64,000 nucleotides of DNA from UBA1672 sp050633325 (GTDB lineage Bacteria; Pseudomonadota; Alphaproteobacteria; Micavibrionales; Micavibrionaceae), in NCBI GenBank assembly GCA_050633325.1, contig JBOEGH010000010.1, positions 94,157 through 158,156 of the forward strand, given 5' to 3'. The position numbers were made by a program, and so were the translations under genes. The notes under the pieces are model-generated. The model had not been told where the DNA came from and did not search any database. It saw only the letters and a program-made list of their open reading frames with translations. Numbering within the stretch: the first letter of the stretch is position 1; the number at the start of each line of letters is the position of its first letter. Shown in pieces: positions 26,770-36,652 of this stretch.

Positions 26770-27654
26770 ATGAATAAGAATATCTTAATTGTACTTGGTG
26801 GCGCGATTCTAGCAGCAGTCTTAGTTGCAGTTTTAGTGCAGGTGACATTAGGTGGAAAGAAGGGGACTGAGGTCGTTTCGGCGTCCATGGTTGAGGTATT
26901 GGTCGCATCGAAAGATTTGCGCAAAGGACGTGAATTAGCAGAAGGTGATATGGAATGGAAATCATGGGATGAGGATGCCTTATTTAAGGGAGCTATTGTC
27001 CGTGAAGATGAACAAGAGGCGAAAGATGCTCTATCAGGCCGTATAGACAGAAGTTTTGGCGCCGGTGAAGCACTTGTTAAGCGTGCAATATTAAAAGATG
27101 CCAAAGGTAACTATGTTGTCGCAAGGTTAAAAGAAGGGGAGCGCGCGGTCTCCATTAAAGTTTCTGCAGAAAATATGGTTGCAGGTTTTATTACTCCGGG
27201 AAGCTTTGTTGACGTTATTTTGACCTATAAGCACAGGGTCGTTGTAGGTAAAGATGAAATGCCACAAATTAAAGATATGGTTGAAATGAGTATCGATAAA
27301 CTGGCTGTTGAGACTATTCTTGAGAATGTAAGAGTGTTGGCGATAGACCAAAAGGCAGAACTTAAAAAAGATGATGAAGTGAAGATCGGTAAAACTGTTA
27401 CTCTTGCTGTTCCTATTCGTTCTGCGGAATCTTTGGCTCTTGCATCTGAGATGGGTACTTTAACGCTTGCTATGCGTGGTGTGGGTGATGATGCGCACAA
27501 TAAAGATGAGGCAACGCTAACCGATGCGCGTCTGACTACTATTGATGATGAAATACATGCCGCGTCTATGCGTCTAAAGCGTGAGACAGGTGTGAACTTG
27601 AATACTGTAAAAGTTTATAACGGCACGCAGGTGCAAACATTCCCGGTGCATTAA
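26770..27654 (+). CDS. cpaB: Flp pilus assembly protein CpaB/RcpC
   Basis: A protein of about 294 residues with one N-terminal membrane anchor (ILIVLGGAILAAVLVAVLV) followed by a SAF domain (VEVLVASKDLRKGRELAEGD) and the RcpC/CpaB domain (LKEGERAVSIKVSAENMVAGFITPGSFVDVIL). It lies in the periplasm next to the secretin. The start at 26770 places the anchor at the N-terminus; an ATG at 26731 would add 13 residues. Confidence 0.92.
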   Translation: MNKNILIVLGGAILAAVLVAVLVQVTLGGKKGTEVVSASMVEVLVASKDLRKGRELAEGDMEWKSWDEDALFKGAIVREDEQEAKDALSGRIDRSFGAGEALVKRAILKDAKGNYVVARLKEGERAVSIKVSAENMVAGFITPGSFVDVILTYKHRVVVGKDEMPQIKDMVEMSIDKLAVETILENVRVLAIDQKAELKKDDEVKIGKTVTLAVPIRSAESLALASEMGTLTLAMRGVGDDAHNKDEATLTDARLTTIDDEIHAASMRLKRETGVNLNTVKVYNGTQVQTFPVH

Positions 27655-27725
27655 TCTTGATGCATATTTGATTAACTATCTGAGTATTAATTTTTGTGTT
27701 TAAAAATAAAGTGAAAGAAAGAACC

Positions 27726-29219
27726 ATGGCAGGTTTATATAAAGAATTTTCGAAACCATTTATGTTGGTTGCTGCTGTTGCCACCAGTATTGCCTTTGGC
27801 GGTATAATACAGCAAGCAAACGCATCAAAGGGTAACCTAAGCGCAATTAATACAGAGGATAAAGTTTCTGCTCCTCTTAATATTACTTTAGGTAAGGCGG
27901 ATATTGTTTCATTGCCTGACGGTGTTTCTGATGTTTTGGTTGCCAATCCGAATATTGTTGATGTGCAGGCGGTTCAATCAGATAAACTTTATATAGTTGG
28001 GTTGAATATTGGTGATACTAATATAATCGTTTTGGATGGTTCGGGTAATGTGGTTAAGCGTTTGGATATCCATGTTTCTTATGATTTGCAAGCTATTCAA
28101 AGCTTGGTAAATAATTTATTCCCGAAAGAAAATGTTAAGATAGGTTCTGTTCATGATCAAATTTTATTAACAGGTCGTGTGTCTAACCCCGATGTAGCAT
28201 CAAAAATTAGTAATCTTGTAGGTCACTATGTTTCTGATTTACAAGATAGTGGGGCGAGTGCTTCGGTTGATGAGTTGATTGCAAATTTGCTTGAGGTTCG
28301 TGGAGAGCAGCAAGTTATGTTGCAAGTTAAGATAGTTGAGGCAGAGCGCAACGTTTTGAAAGAGTTGGGTGTTGATACAGTTGCAAACGACCCTAATGAG
28401 GCTGCTGTTACTACTTTGTTTGGTCGTACGCCATCTAGCTCTACTACTAACCATGGTAATGCAGGCTTCTTTGGTGGCGCGCAAGGATTGGCTCTATCGC
28501 AAGATGCTGTAGGTGCAGCAGGATTGGTGCTGGAGACAGGACTTAATGGTGTCGGGCAAATTGGTGTATTTCTTTCTGCGTTGGAAGAGCAAAACTTATT
28601 AAGTGTATTGGCAGAGCCTAACTTGACCGCAGTTTCGGGACAAAAAGCAGGTTTCCTTGCGGGTGGTGAGTTTCCTGTGCCTACAGGTCGCGACCAATTT
28701 GGTAATATTACAGTTGAATTCCGTGAGTTTGGTGTTTCTTTGAATTTTAAGCCAATAGTATTGTCGGATGATCGTATTAATTTGCAGTTGGATACAGAAG
28801 TATCATCACTAGACAGCAGTAATGCCGTTGTTCTTGCCGGATTAACTATCCCAGGTCTGGATATACGTCGTACAAATACAACGATAGAAATGCCGAGTGG
28901 TGGTAGTTTGATGATCGCGGGATTGCTACAGTCTCAATCTGCTGAAGGTATGAAGGGGCTTCCGGGGATTAGTAAAACGCCTGTCTTGGGTGATCTAATA
29001 TCATCTGATAGTTTTCAACGTAACGAAACAGAAATGGTTGTGATTGTTACTGCGGTTTTGGTTGAGCCTTATGCAGATAAGAAAAATGCAGAACATTTGC
29101 CTAAAAAAAATCAAACAGCATTGTCGAAAATTTTTAAAGCAAATATAAGACGCACTTTTTCGATTGATGATGATAAGATTTTCGCAAAAGCGGGGCCTTA
29201 TGGCTATATTTTGGATTAG
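27726..29219 (+). CDS. cpaC: Tad secretin CpaC/RcpA
   Basis: A protein of about 497 residues forming the outer-membrane pore for the Flp pilus. Signal peptide (to about residue 33, QQANA), pilus-formation N-domain (APLNITLGKADIVSLPDGV), a BON-like ring (KIGSVHDQILLTGRVSNPDV) and the secretin domain (EQNLLSVLAEPNLTAVSGQ, FLAGGEFPVPTG, SGGSLMIAGLLQ). The ATG at 27726 after GAAAGAAAG is preferred to the GTG at 27696. The C-terminus ends in YGYILD. Confidence 0.95.
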   Translation: MAGLYKEFSKPFMLVAAVATSIAFGGIIQQANASKGNLSAINTEDKVSAPLNITLGKADIVSLPDGVSDVLVANPNIVDVQAVQSDKLYIVGLNIGDTNIIVLDGSGNVVKRLDIHVSYDLQAIQSLVNNLFPKENVKIGSVHDQILLTGRVSNPDVASKISNLVGHYVSDLQDSGASASVDELIANLLEVRGEQQVMLQVKIVEAERNVLKELGVDTVANDPNEAAVTTLFGRTPSSSTTNHGNAGFFGGAQGLALSQDAVGAAGLVLETGLNGVGQIGVFLSALEEQNLLSVLAEPNLTAVSGQKAGFLAGGEFPVPTGRDQFGNITVEFREFGVSLNFKPIVLSDDRINLQLDTEVSSLDSSNAVVLAGLTIPGLDIRRTNTTIEMPSGGSLMIAGLLQSQSAEGMKGLPGISKTPVLGDLISSDSFQRNETEMVVIVTAVLVEPYADKKNAEHLPKKNQTALSKIFKANIRRTFSIDDDKIFAKAGPYGYILD

Positions 29220-29306
29220 GTTTGATACAGTAGGAAATAAGGTACAAACGACATGAAAAATTACACAAAAGATCACAGTTCAAATAAGTGCAAAGGTAAT
29301 AAGCCT

Positions 29307-29948
29307 ATGAAATTAATCCTAAATGCCAGTATTGCTTTATTATCTGTTTCATTGGCCGGTTGTAATTTATACGAGCCAAGCTCTTTGCACGATCGAACAA
29401 TACAAGTTCAAGAAGAAGTCTTAACACATGAATTTCTTGTGTCTGAGGTCGATGATAACTTGATTGCGGGAATTGCTCGTCATTACACTAAGCATGGAGG
29501 AGGGGATATGGATTTGGTTGTGACCTATGACCCCAGATCTTATCGGAATACCGCGATGCAGGCGACAGATAAGGTTTCTCAAATTGTAACATCCTTTAGG
29601 GATTTAGGTGTTGCGAGCGTTAATGCAAATATCGTCCCGATAAAAGATCAGGGAGATAATTCTCATATGCTGGTTCGCTATAACTCATTTAGTGCAAGCG
29701 CGCCAGATGGATGTGATAGCATGATGCCGGGAATGGATGGACGTGCAGTGGGAGATAATGATGGGTATAAGCTAGGTTGTTCTATTGATTCAATGACAGC
29801 ACGCCAAGTTGCAAAGCCAAAGCATTTACTGGGGCGTGGTGCTGTCGGTGGTCCTACAGATGGTCGTAGTGCATCAAATATTGTCGATTTATACCGTACA
29901 GGTTCGGAAAATAATTCTCTTGATGGAGAGAGCGCAACAGAAGAATAA
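29307..29948 (+). CDS. cpaD: Pilus assembly lipoprotein CpaD
   Basis: A protein of about 213 residues. Starting at 29307 gives a lipoprotein signal ending in SLAGC; an ATG at 29253 would add an 18-residue hydrophilic N-terminus that does not suit a lipoprotein. The middle contains YDPRSYRNTAMQA and a conserved pair of Cys (PDGCDSMMPGMDG, KLGCSID) as in CpaD. It helps the secretin and is placed between cpaC and cpaE as usual. Confidence 0.88.
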   Translation: MKLILNASIALLSVSLAGCNLYEPSSLHDRTIQVQEEVLTHEFLVSEVDDNLIAGIARHYTKHGGGDMDLVVTYDPRSYRNTAMQATDKVSQIVTSFRDLGVASVNANIVPIKDQGDNSHMLVRYNSFSASAPDGCDSMMPGMDGRAVGDNDGYKLGCSIDSMTARQVAKPKHLLGRGAVGGPTDGRSASNIVDLYRTGSENNSLDGESATEE

Positions 29949-30066
29949 ATCGTTTTGTTATTGATCTGAAAAATTAGGAGAATGTTAAGGGCTGACTGCT
30001 AGTGTGTTCATAAGAATATAAAGTAATAAGTCTATGCTCGGTCGGGCAAAGTACAGGTAAAAACAA

Positions 30067-31305
30067 ATGAGCGATATAGAAAACCAGGCAACGGACACAT
30101 TACTGCCTAGTGCCGGTATCACAGTATTTTCAAATGATTCTGATACATTAGAATCCGCAGCATCGCTATCCGATGACTGGCGGTTTGCTCGTGTTAATGT
30201 TAATGCAATTAAAGGTGATGTTGAGACCGCAATAACTACGTTTCAATCACAAAACTCTACTGAAATTATAATTATTCAAACCGATGAAATAGATGATGGT
30301 TTTACAGAGCGTCTAGGAGAGCTGTCTTCTTATTGTGATGAGGGAACTGCGGCTATTGTTATTGGCCCGGTTAATGACGTTTACCTATACCGTCAATTAA
30401 TAGAAATGGGCGTTAGTGATTACCTGGTTCGCCCGATTATGCCTGACATTCTAAAAGATGTTATATCAAAGGCGTTAATTCAACGTCTTGGTGTCTCTGA
30501 CAGTCGCCTGATTGCCTTTGTTGGGGCAAAGGGTGGTGTAGGTACATCAAGTATTGCGCAGATATGTGCATGGATTGCTGCTGAAAATATGGATAACAAG
30601 ACCTTGCTTTTGGATGCTGCCGGGGGGTGGTCTCCTTTTAGTGTTGGTATCGGTTTTGACCCGTCTGCGAATTTGTCAGAAATTTCACGTGCGGTTGAGG
30701 GCGGTAATGAAGATGCGTTGGAGCGTATGTTCTTTGAGGCAAGTGATAGGCTAACAATTTTGGCGAGTGGGTCGGATGGTATGCTTGATCCATCAGTTTC
30801 AGCACCTCAGTTTGAGGCTATTTTAGATAATCTTATGGTGAAGTCTCCTGTGGTTATGGTTGATTTGTCTGGGGCAGAGTCTTCGGTTAAAAAAGTTGTT
30901 CTTTCACGTGCACATGAAATAGTAATGGTGACCGCTCCAACAGTTACATCTTTGCGCTTTTGCCGGAGTTTGATGAAGGAAATATCTGATGTTAGAGGTG
31001 GTGAAACTGAAGAGGTATCTTTGGTCGTGAATCAGACAGGATTGGCCAAATCACATGAGGTTTCTTCATCTGATATAACAGAGGCGTTGGAGTTTAAACC
31101 ATCCGCATCAATCCCGTACGTGTCTTCCGTGTTCTTAAAGCATGAGAGTGAAATAAAAGGCATTATAACTGATAAAGAAGCCAGTGCGTTTGTCGGCGAC
31201 CTTAGTGATTTATTGCGTAAATCTGTATCGAGTAATTCTGATGAAGCAGATAAAAGTGAAGAATCTTCGGGTTTTTTGGATGGTTTGTTTAGTAGGAAAA
31301 AGTAA
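30067..31305 (+). CDS. cpaE: Pilus polar-localisation ATPase CpaE/TadZ
   Basis: A 412-residue protein: an atypical receiver-like N-domain (ending YLVRPIMPDILKDVI) and a MinD/ParA-type ATPase domain with a deviant Walker A IAFVGAKGGVGTSSIAQ and MVDLSGAESSVKKVVL. The Ser-Ser after GVGT replaces the usual Lys-Thr. CpaE/TadZ places the Tad machine at the cell pole. The C-terminus is Ser/Asp-rich and ends in basic residues (LFSRKK). Confidence 0.93.
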   Translation: MSDIENQATDTLLPSAGITVFSNDSDTLESAASLSDDWRFARVNVNAIKGDVETAITTFQSQNSTEIIIIQTDEIDDGFTERLGELSSYCDEGTAAIVIGPVNDVYLYRQLIEMGVSDYLVRPIMPDILKDVISKALIQRLGVSDSRLIAFVGAKGGVGTSSIAQICAWIAAENMDNKTLLLDAAGGWSPFSVGIGFDPSANLSEISRAVEGGNEDALERMFFEASDRLTILASGSDGMLDPSVSAPQFEAILDNLMVKSPVVMVDLSGAESSVKKVVLSRAHEIVMVTAPTVTSLRFCRSLMKEISDVRGGETEEVSLVVNQTGLAKSHEVSSSDITEALEFKPSASIPYVSSVFLKHESEIKGIITDKEASAFVGDLSDLLRKSVSSNSDEADKSEESSGFLDGLFSRKK

Positions 31306-31358
31306 ATAAAAGCTAGTTCGTTTATTACGTGCTCGTATAATGTAAGCAGGATTATATT

Positions 31359-32993
31359 ATGTTTGGAAAAAAACAATCAGGTACACCACCAAAATCGCCG
31401 TCTAAAGCGTCGAAAACTAATGATGCACCAAAGAATAATCTTGAGGATAAAGCTGTTGATAAAGCTGTTGGCACTAACTCATTTTCGGAGGATACAGATG
31501 CTGTGGATAAGGTTGCTGTTCCTGATATGCTAGACGGATTGGACGACGCGCTTGCATCACCAGCACCTGCTAAGGTTAGTGCTTCGCCAGCTATTTCCGA
31601 GCCTTTAAAAGATGAGGCGGTAAATGATAAAAAACCACTGAAAAATATGGATGAAGATACGTTACTGGAGGAAATGGGCGGTGACGATGATGAAATACAA
31701 ACTGCAGGCGATACTGTTTCTGACCTTAGATTGCAGAGATGCCAGAAACGCATATGGTTGGACTTGCGTGATGGTATTGATTTAAAAGCATTGGCGCGAA
31801 TGGAAGGAACTGCGGCGCGGGAAGAAATCTTTTCTGCTGTAGAGGAAATATCTCGCTTTCGTAACCTAGACCTAACACCCGTAGAGCTAGAAAATATTGG
31901 TAAAGAGTGTGCGAATGACATGCTGGGCTTTGGCCCGTTGGAGGAGCTGTTAGAGCGTGATGATATCGCTGATATTATGATTAACGGCCCGGATGTTACA
32001 TATATTGAGGTTGATGGTAAGATTGAGCGTACCAATGTTCATTTCCGTGATAACCAGCACCTAACAACTATTTGTCAGCGTATAGTGGGCGCGATTGGTC
32101 GTCGCGTTGATGAGGCATCACCTATTTGTGATGCGCGTCTTGCTGATGGTTCACGTGTTAACGTTATTATTCCTCCCTTGGCCGTAGATGGTGCATGTAT
32201 GACCATTCGTAAGTTTAAGAAGGACAAGCTTACGTTAGAAAATCTAATGGAGTGGGGCTCTATGTCCCCTAGTTGTGCGAAACTTATTATGGCGATTGGT
32301 CGTTGTCGGGTTAATGTTCTTGTTTCCGGTGGTACGGGGTCGGGTAAGACCACAATGTTGAACTGTCTAACACGTTATATCGAAGCAGGTGAGCGCGTTG
32401 TAACCTGTGAGGATGCTTGTGAACTTCAATTACAACAACCGCATGTTGTGCGTTTGGAAACGCGCCCACCTAACTTAGAGGGTGTGGGTGAGATATCTAT
32501 GCGGGATTTGGTTAAGAACTGTCTTCGTATGCGTCCTGAGCGTATCATCGTTGGTGAGGTTCGTGGCCCCGAAGCATTTGATTTACTACAGGCAATGAAT
32601 ACTGGTCATGATGGTTCTATGGGTACAGTTCACGCGAATAATCCGCGAGAGGCCGTATCCCGTATGGAAAACATGATTGCCATGGGTGGGTTGAATTTAC
32701 CGACAATTGCTGTGCGTGAGCAGATAGCAGGTGCAGTACAGGTTATTATTCAGGTGCAAAGATTACGTGATGGTTCGCGTAAGACTACCCATGTTACTGA
32801 AATTACAGGAATGGAAGGTGAGGTCGTAACAATGCAGGATCTTTTCACCCTTGATATCTTAGGAGAAGATGAAAACGGTAAGTTAATAACTAAGCAAAAA
32901 TCATCGGGTCTTCGCCCTAAATTCTTTGATAATGCACGCCAATATGGTGTTGCAGATATGGTTATGGATGCCATGGAAGAGGCGTATGGGTAG
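31359..32993 (+). CDS. cpaF: Tad pilus ATPase CpaF/TadA
   Basis: A 544-residue type II/IV secretion ATPase that powers extension and retraction of the Flp pilus. Walker A VSGGTGSGKTTMLN, Asp box TCEDACELQLQQPHVVRLE, Walker B RPERIIVGEVRGPEAFDLLQ and a His box (TVHANNPREAVSRME) are all seen. The N-terminal 120 residues are an acidic low-complexity region rich in Asp, Ala and Pro, longer than in Caulobacter CpaF. It is followed by tadB after 6 bases. Confidence 0.96.
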   Translation: MFGKKQSGTPPKSPSKASKTNDAPKNNLEDKAVDKAVGTNSFSEDTDAVDKVAVPDMLDGLDDALASPAPAKVSASPAISEPLKDEAVNDKKPLKNMDEDTLLEEMGGDDDEIQTAGDTVSDLRLQRCQKRIWLDLRDGIDLKALARMEGTAAREEIFSAVEEISRFRNLDLTPVELENIGKECANDMLGFGPLEELLERDDIADIMINGPDVTYIEVDGKIERTNVHFRDNQHLTTICQRIVGAIGRRVDEASPICDARLADGSRVNVIIPPLAVDGACMTIRKFKKDKLTLENLMEWGSMSPSCAKLIMAIGRCRVNVLVSGGTGSGKTTMLNCLTRYIEAGERVVTCEDACELQLQQPHVVRLETRPPNLEGVGEISMRDLVKNCLRMRPERIIVGEVRGPEAFDLLQAMNTGHDGSMGTVHANNPREAVSRMENMIAMGGLNLPTIAVREQIAGAVQVIIQVQRLRDGSRKTTHVTEITGMEGEVVTMQDLFTLDILGEDENGKLITKQKSSGLRPKFFDNARQYGVADMVMDAMEEAYG

Positions 32994-32999
32994 TATAAT

Positions 33000-33977
33000 A
33001 TGACAACAATCCAAATCGTTCTTATTGCTGCTATTGTTTTCCTGATTGTTGGAATCGTGATGTTTATCGCGATGAATATGGGGACAAAACAATCAAAGAC
33101 TAATATTGAACTGATCCGTGGAAAGCATGCGGGCGAAGCAAAAACCGATGAAAAAGACCTGCAAAATAAACGCCGCGCGGAAATTGCCAGAAAACTAAAA
33201 TCAAGTAAAGATGAAGACGATAAAGACAAAGACAAGGTCTCTATCTCTATGAAGTTACAGCAGGCCGGATTTACGGGTAAAACAACCAAGTTCTGGTTGC
33301 TATCTGTCGTGTCTTTTGTTGTCTTCTTGGGGATGGCCAAATATTTTCAAGTTGAACCACATATATTAATTATGATGGGAATAATTGGTTTTCTGGGTTT
33401 TCCAAGGTTTGTGTTGCGTAAGTTAATAGCAAAGCGCCAGAAAGACTTTTTAGAAGAGTTCTCCGATGCATTAGATGCAGTAGTTAGGTTGTTGCAGGCC
33501 GGTATGCCTGTTGGTGAAGCTGTTTTGATGATAAGCCGTGAATTTGAAGGGCCTGTCGGTGAAGAGATGTCTATCATTTATGATAAACAAAAGATTGGTG
33601 TTCCTTTGCATGAGGCGGCTTTGGAGGGAACAAAGCGTATGCCTTTGCCGGAAATGAAGATGTTTGCAGCCGGGCTTGCTATCCAATCACAAACAGGTTC
33701 CAGTTTATCAGAGGTTTTGACAAACTTATCACGTGTTATTCGCGCGCGTTTCAGGTTAAAGCGTAAAGTTATGGCATTGTCTTCAGAAGCAATAGCTTCG
33801 GCGTCTATTATCGGGTCGTTGCCCCCATTGGTTGGTGCTGGTCTTTATGCAGTTAATCCAGAATATCTTGAGCCGATGTTTACCACGGAATCAGGGCGTG
33901 GAATGCTTATGAATTGTGCGCTGTGGATGACGTGTGGCGTTCTGGTTATGAAGAAAATGATTAATTTTAAAATTTAA
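33000..33977 (+). CDS. tadB: Tad inner-membrane platform protein TadB/CpaG
   Basis: A 325-residue membrane protein of the GspF/TadB family: N-terminal membrane helix, a charged cytoplasmic stretch, two central helices, the T2SSF domain (FLEEFSDALDAVVRLLQAGMP, TNLSRVIRARFRLKRKV) and a last helix. It forms the platform with TadC and works with CpaF. It is 6 bases after cpaF and 17 bases before tadC. Confidence 0.94.
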   Translation: MTTIQIVLIAAIVFLIVGIVMFIAMNMGTKQSKTNIELIRGKHAGEAKTDEKDLQNKRRAEIARKLKSSKDEDDKDKDKVSISMKLQQAGFTGKTTKFWLLSVVSFVVFLGMAKYFQVEPHILIMMGIIGFLGFPRFVLRKLIAKRQKDFLEEFSDALDAVVRLLQAGMPVGEAVLMISREFEGPVGEEMSIIYDKQKIGVPLHEAALEGTKRMPLPEMKMFAAGLAIQSQTGSSLSEVLTNLSRVIRARFRLKRKVMALSSEAIASASIIGSLPPLVGAGLYAVNPEYLEPMFTTESGRGMLMNCALWMTCGVLVMKKMINFKI

Positions 33978-33994
33978 AAGAAAGGCGGAGCATT

Positions 33995-34948
33995 ATGGAT
34001 GATGAAATGTTTATAACCCTAGTAGCAGCAATAGCCGCAGGGCTTTCTTTTGCAGCATTTGCATTTCCGTTTTTACAGCGCTCAGATAAAAAAGACAGAA
34101 CAAGGTCAATAATAGAAAAGCGGCGCCAAGATCTTTATAAATTATCGCGTGAAAGTGGTCATAAGGCAGTCAAAGAAGACAGCATGTCTGCACGTGATAA
34201 TATTGCTATGTTCTACCGTTTCCAGCGCTTAGCAGGTAAAATGGGAGAGAAGGCGCGCGATAAAATGTTGCAAGCAGGCATTAGAAATCCTAAGGCACAT
34301 ATTAAGTTTATGGTCTCGCGGGTTGTGCTACCACTTGCTATCGTTGTGTTGTGTTGGTTGTATTTCTCTGCTTTGCCGGAGGATAAGCAACTAAGTAACC
34401 TGTTGCAAATATCTATAATTTTTGTAGGTGGATTGTTTGGTTTTAAACTACCTGACATATTGGTCAAAAATATGATCATTAAGCGTCAAGAAGAGATAAA
34501 CCTTAGCTTTCCGGATGCGTTGGATATGATGTTGATTTGTGTTCAAGGTGGTATAGGTTTGGAACAAACCGTGCAAAGGGTAGCGGAAGAGGTTGCTGAT
34601 CAATCAGAAATACTGGCAGAGGAACTGGGTATTTTATGTGCAGAAATGGCAATGTTAAATGACCGTAGAAGGGCTCTTCAGGATTTTGCGCGACGGGTTG
34701 GCAGTGGAGCGGGTAAAAGCTTTGCCACGTCTCTTATTCAGGCGGAGCAGTACGGTACATCTGTTTCTCAGGCAATGCGTGTCATGTCTGATGAGTTGCG
34801 TGAGATGCGCATGGCCGCAGCAGAGCAAAAAGCAGCGTCATTACCGCCGAAGTTAACAGTTCCTATGATATTGTTCTTCTTACCTGTCTTGTTTGTTATC
34901 ATATTGGGGCCAGCAAGCATGCAGTTTGCAGACCTAAAAGGTGGGTAA
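33995..34948 (+). CDS. tadC: Tad inner-membrane platform protein TadC/CpaH
   Basis: A 317-residue partner of TadB, with the same T2SSF fold: LSFPDALDMMLICVQGGIGLEQTVQRVAEE, then SYGTSVSQAMRVMSDELR-type region and AAEQKAASLPPKLTVPMILFF before the last helix. It closes the tad operon; a perfect 13-bp inverted repeat follows at 34992-35032. Confidence 0.94.
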   Translation: MDDEMFITLVAAIAAGLSFAAFAFPFLQRSDKKDRTRSIIEKRRQDLYKLSRESGHKAVKEDSMSARDNIAMFYRFQRLAGKMGEKARDKMLQAGIRNPKAHIKFMVSRVVLPLAIVVLCWLYFSALPEDKQLSNLLQISIIFVGGLFGFKLPDILVKNMIIKRQEEINLSFPDALDMMLICVQGGIGLEQTVQRVAEEVADQSEILAEELGILCAEMAMLNDRRRALQDFARRVGSGAGKSFATSLIQAEQYGTSVSQAMRVMSDELREMRMAAAEQKAASLPPKLTVPMILFFLPVLFVIILGPASMQFADLKGG

Positions 34949-34991
34949 TAAATAAAAATTTTAACAGTAAATTATAATAATATGCTGTTCT

Positions 34992-35032
34992 TTAACTATT
35001 GCGGGATAGTGATCAAGCACCGCAATAGTTAA
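34992..35032. terminator. Perfect 13-bp inverted repeat between tadC and metY
   Basis: Arms TTAACTATTGCGG and CCGCAATAGTTAA (34992-35004, 35020-35032) with a 15-base loop, between two convergent genes. There is no clear T-run on either strand, so it is either a bidirectional terminator or an RNA-stabilising hairpin. Confidence 0.55.
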
Positions 35033-35048
35033 GTTTACTTATGATTTT

Positions 35049-36320
35049 TTATGCTTTGTCCAATGCCTGACTTACGTCCGCAATTATGTCGTCAATATTC
35101 TCTATACCGACGGAAATTCTTATTAAATCTGTGCTAACCCCCGCCTTGTTTAGTTCTTCTTCGTTTAACTGTCTGTGAGTTGTAGATGCAGGGTGGCAAG
35201 CCAATGATTTAGCATCTCCGATATTTACTAGACGTAAAATCATGTTCAGGGCATCAATGAACTTTGTGCCGGCTTCTATTCCTCCCTTGATGCCAAAACT
35301 TAAAATGCCTGATGCCTTTCCTGATGTGGTCTTTTTACACACTTCATTAAACGGGCTGTTTTGCAATGTTGCGTAATTTACCCAGTTAACTTTTGGATGG
35401 TTTTCTAGAAAATCAGCCAACTTTTCTGCATTACTGCAATGGCGTTCCATACGCAAACCAAGTGTTTCTAACCCTTGCAAAATTAAAAAAGCACTGTGCG
35501 GTGATAGTGCTGCACCCATATTGCGCAATGGTACAACGCGACATCTTCCTATGAATGCTGCGGCTTCGAATGCCTGTGTGTATACAACACCGTGATATGA
35601 AGGATCTGGTTCATTCATCATGGGAAAGCGTTCTTTGTTTCCTGCCCAATCAAATTTCCCTGAATCTACAATTATTCCGCCAATAGTAGTTCCGTGACCG
35701 CCAATATATTTAGTCAAAGAGTGAACAACTATATGTGCGCCAAGTTCAATAGGGCGGCACAAAAATGGTGTAGCAACTGTATTATCAACGATTAAGGGAA
35801 TGCCGTGCTTATTCGCAATTTCGGATAGGGCTGCTATATCCACGATATTTCCGGCGGGGTTTCCAATTGATTCACAGAAAATAGCACGCGTATTTTCGTC
35901 TATTGCGTTTTCAAATCCTTCGATATCGTCTGCATCGACCATGCGTGCCTCAATTCCCTGTTTAGGAAATGTATGCGCCAAAAGATTATAAGTACCGCCG
36001 TATAGCTGGCTTGTGCTTACTATATTTGTGCCAACGTCACAAATGCATTGTAGGGCATAAGTTATCGCCGCCATTCCTGATGCTACGGCTAATGCTCCGA
36101 TACCTCTCTCCATTTCTGCAATTCGTTTTTCCAGAACGTCGGTGGTTGGATTCATTATGCGCGTGTATATATTTCCGGGAACTTTCAGATCAAATAAATC
36201 TGCCCCGTGTTGTGTGTTATCAAAGGTAAAAGATGTGGTTTGATAAATCGGAACTGCGGCTGCCTTTGTTGTGTCCTCAGATGTGTATCCGTGATGTAGT
36301 GCAAGGGATTCTAATTCCAT
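35049..36320 (-). CDS. metY: O-acetylhomoserine sulfhydrylase (Cys/Met metabolism PLP enzyme)
   Basis: A 423-residue PLP enzyme of the cystathionine gamma-synthase family; MetY makes homocysteine from O-acetylhomoserine and sulfide. Seen: YTRIMNPTTDVLEKRIAEME, the PLP-phosphate/aromatic SQLYGGTYNLL, VDNTVATPF, the Schiff-base lysine in HSLTKYIGGHG, and the C-terminal HPASTTHRQL and LIRISVGIEN. The length (about 425) and the HPASTTHRQ motif favour MetY over MetZ/MetB. It is single, convergent with tadC, and the integrated element begins about 170 bases upstream of its start. Confidence 0.92.
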   Translation of the reverse strand: MELESLALHHGYTSEDTTKAAAVPIYQTTSFTFDNTQHGADLFDLKVPGNIYTRIMNPTTDVLEKRIAEMERGIGALAVASGMAAITYALQCICDVGTNIVSTSQLYGGTYNLLAHTFPKQGIEARMVDADDIEGFENAIDENTRAIFCESIGNPAGNIVDIAALSEIANKHGIPLIVDNTVATPFLCRPIELGAHIVVHSLTKYIGGHGTTIGGIIVDSGKFDWAGNKERFPMMNEPDPSYHGVVYTQAFEAAAFIGRCRVVPLRNMGAALSPHSAFLILQGLETLGLRMERHCSNAEKLADFLENHPKVNWVNYATLQNSPFNEVCKKTTSGKASGILSFGIKGGIEAGTKFIDALNMILRLVNIGDAKSLACHPASTTHRQLNEEELNKAGVSTDLIRISVGIENIDDIIADVSQALDKA

Positions 36321-36493
36321 ATCTTATATTTCCTTTGATTTATAAAATTCATATATATGATCTATATCCTGTTTTGGAAATAGAATAAATACGCAGAATA
36401 TGAAAATGATGTGTTGGTTAAAAGTGGGGTGTTTTTGTTTTTAAGGAATAAAGGTGTAGGAAAAAATAACACCAACTATAATGGAATTTTGAA

Positions 36494-36502
36494 AAATGGT
36501 GG
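36494..36502 (+). repeat. Left attachment repeat (candidate attL core)
   Basis: AAATGGTGG, identical to 44783-44791. It is followed by a near-palindrome GAGGTATCAGGTGACACCTC (36502-36521, one mismatched pair), a plausible recombinase arm site. Confidence 0.6.
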
Positions 36503-36652
36503 AGGTATCAGGTGACACCTCGAACCGCTTGTTTAGTGTCCTTGAAGAGTGGAATGAGGTCTTTTTTGCTATTCAATTTAAAGGCTTAAACTTAAATCAA
36601 TAATATACTAGTGTTTAAGTTCCGTTTTTTAGAAATGCATGGAACTCTTAAA
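36503..36652 (+). other. Left end of the element, predicted native tail of the recombinase gene
   Basis: No gene is complete here. Read from the ATG at 36496 the frame is open for about 35 codons to the TAA at 36601. If the two attachment repeats are joined, this becomes the C-terminus of the recombinase (continuing EMV then EVSGDTSNRL). The next gene starts at 36653. Confidence 0.45.

Noticed and set aside
36321..36490. SAM riboswitch upstream of metY
   Set aside because: SAM-II elements often precede this gene in the class, but I could not find the pseudoknot pattern in the minus-strand leader.
36494..36530. Partial tRNA gene at the left edge
   Set aside because: Ends in a CCA-like TGGTGG and has TCGAACC further on, but the spacing does not form an acceptor and T-arm; better explained as the attachment site.
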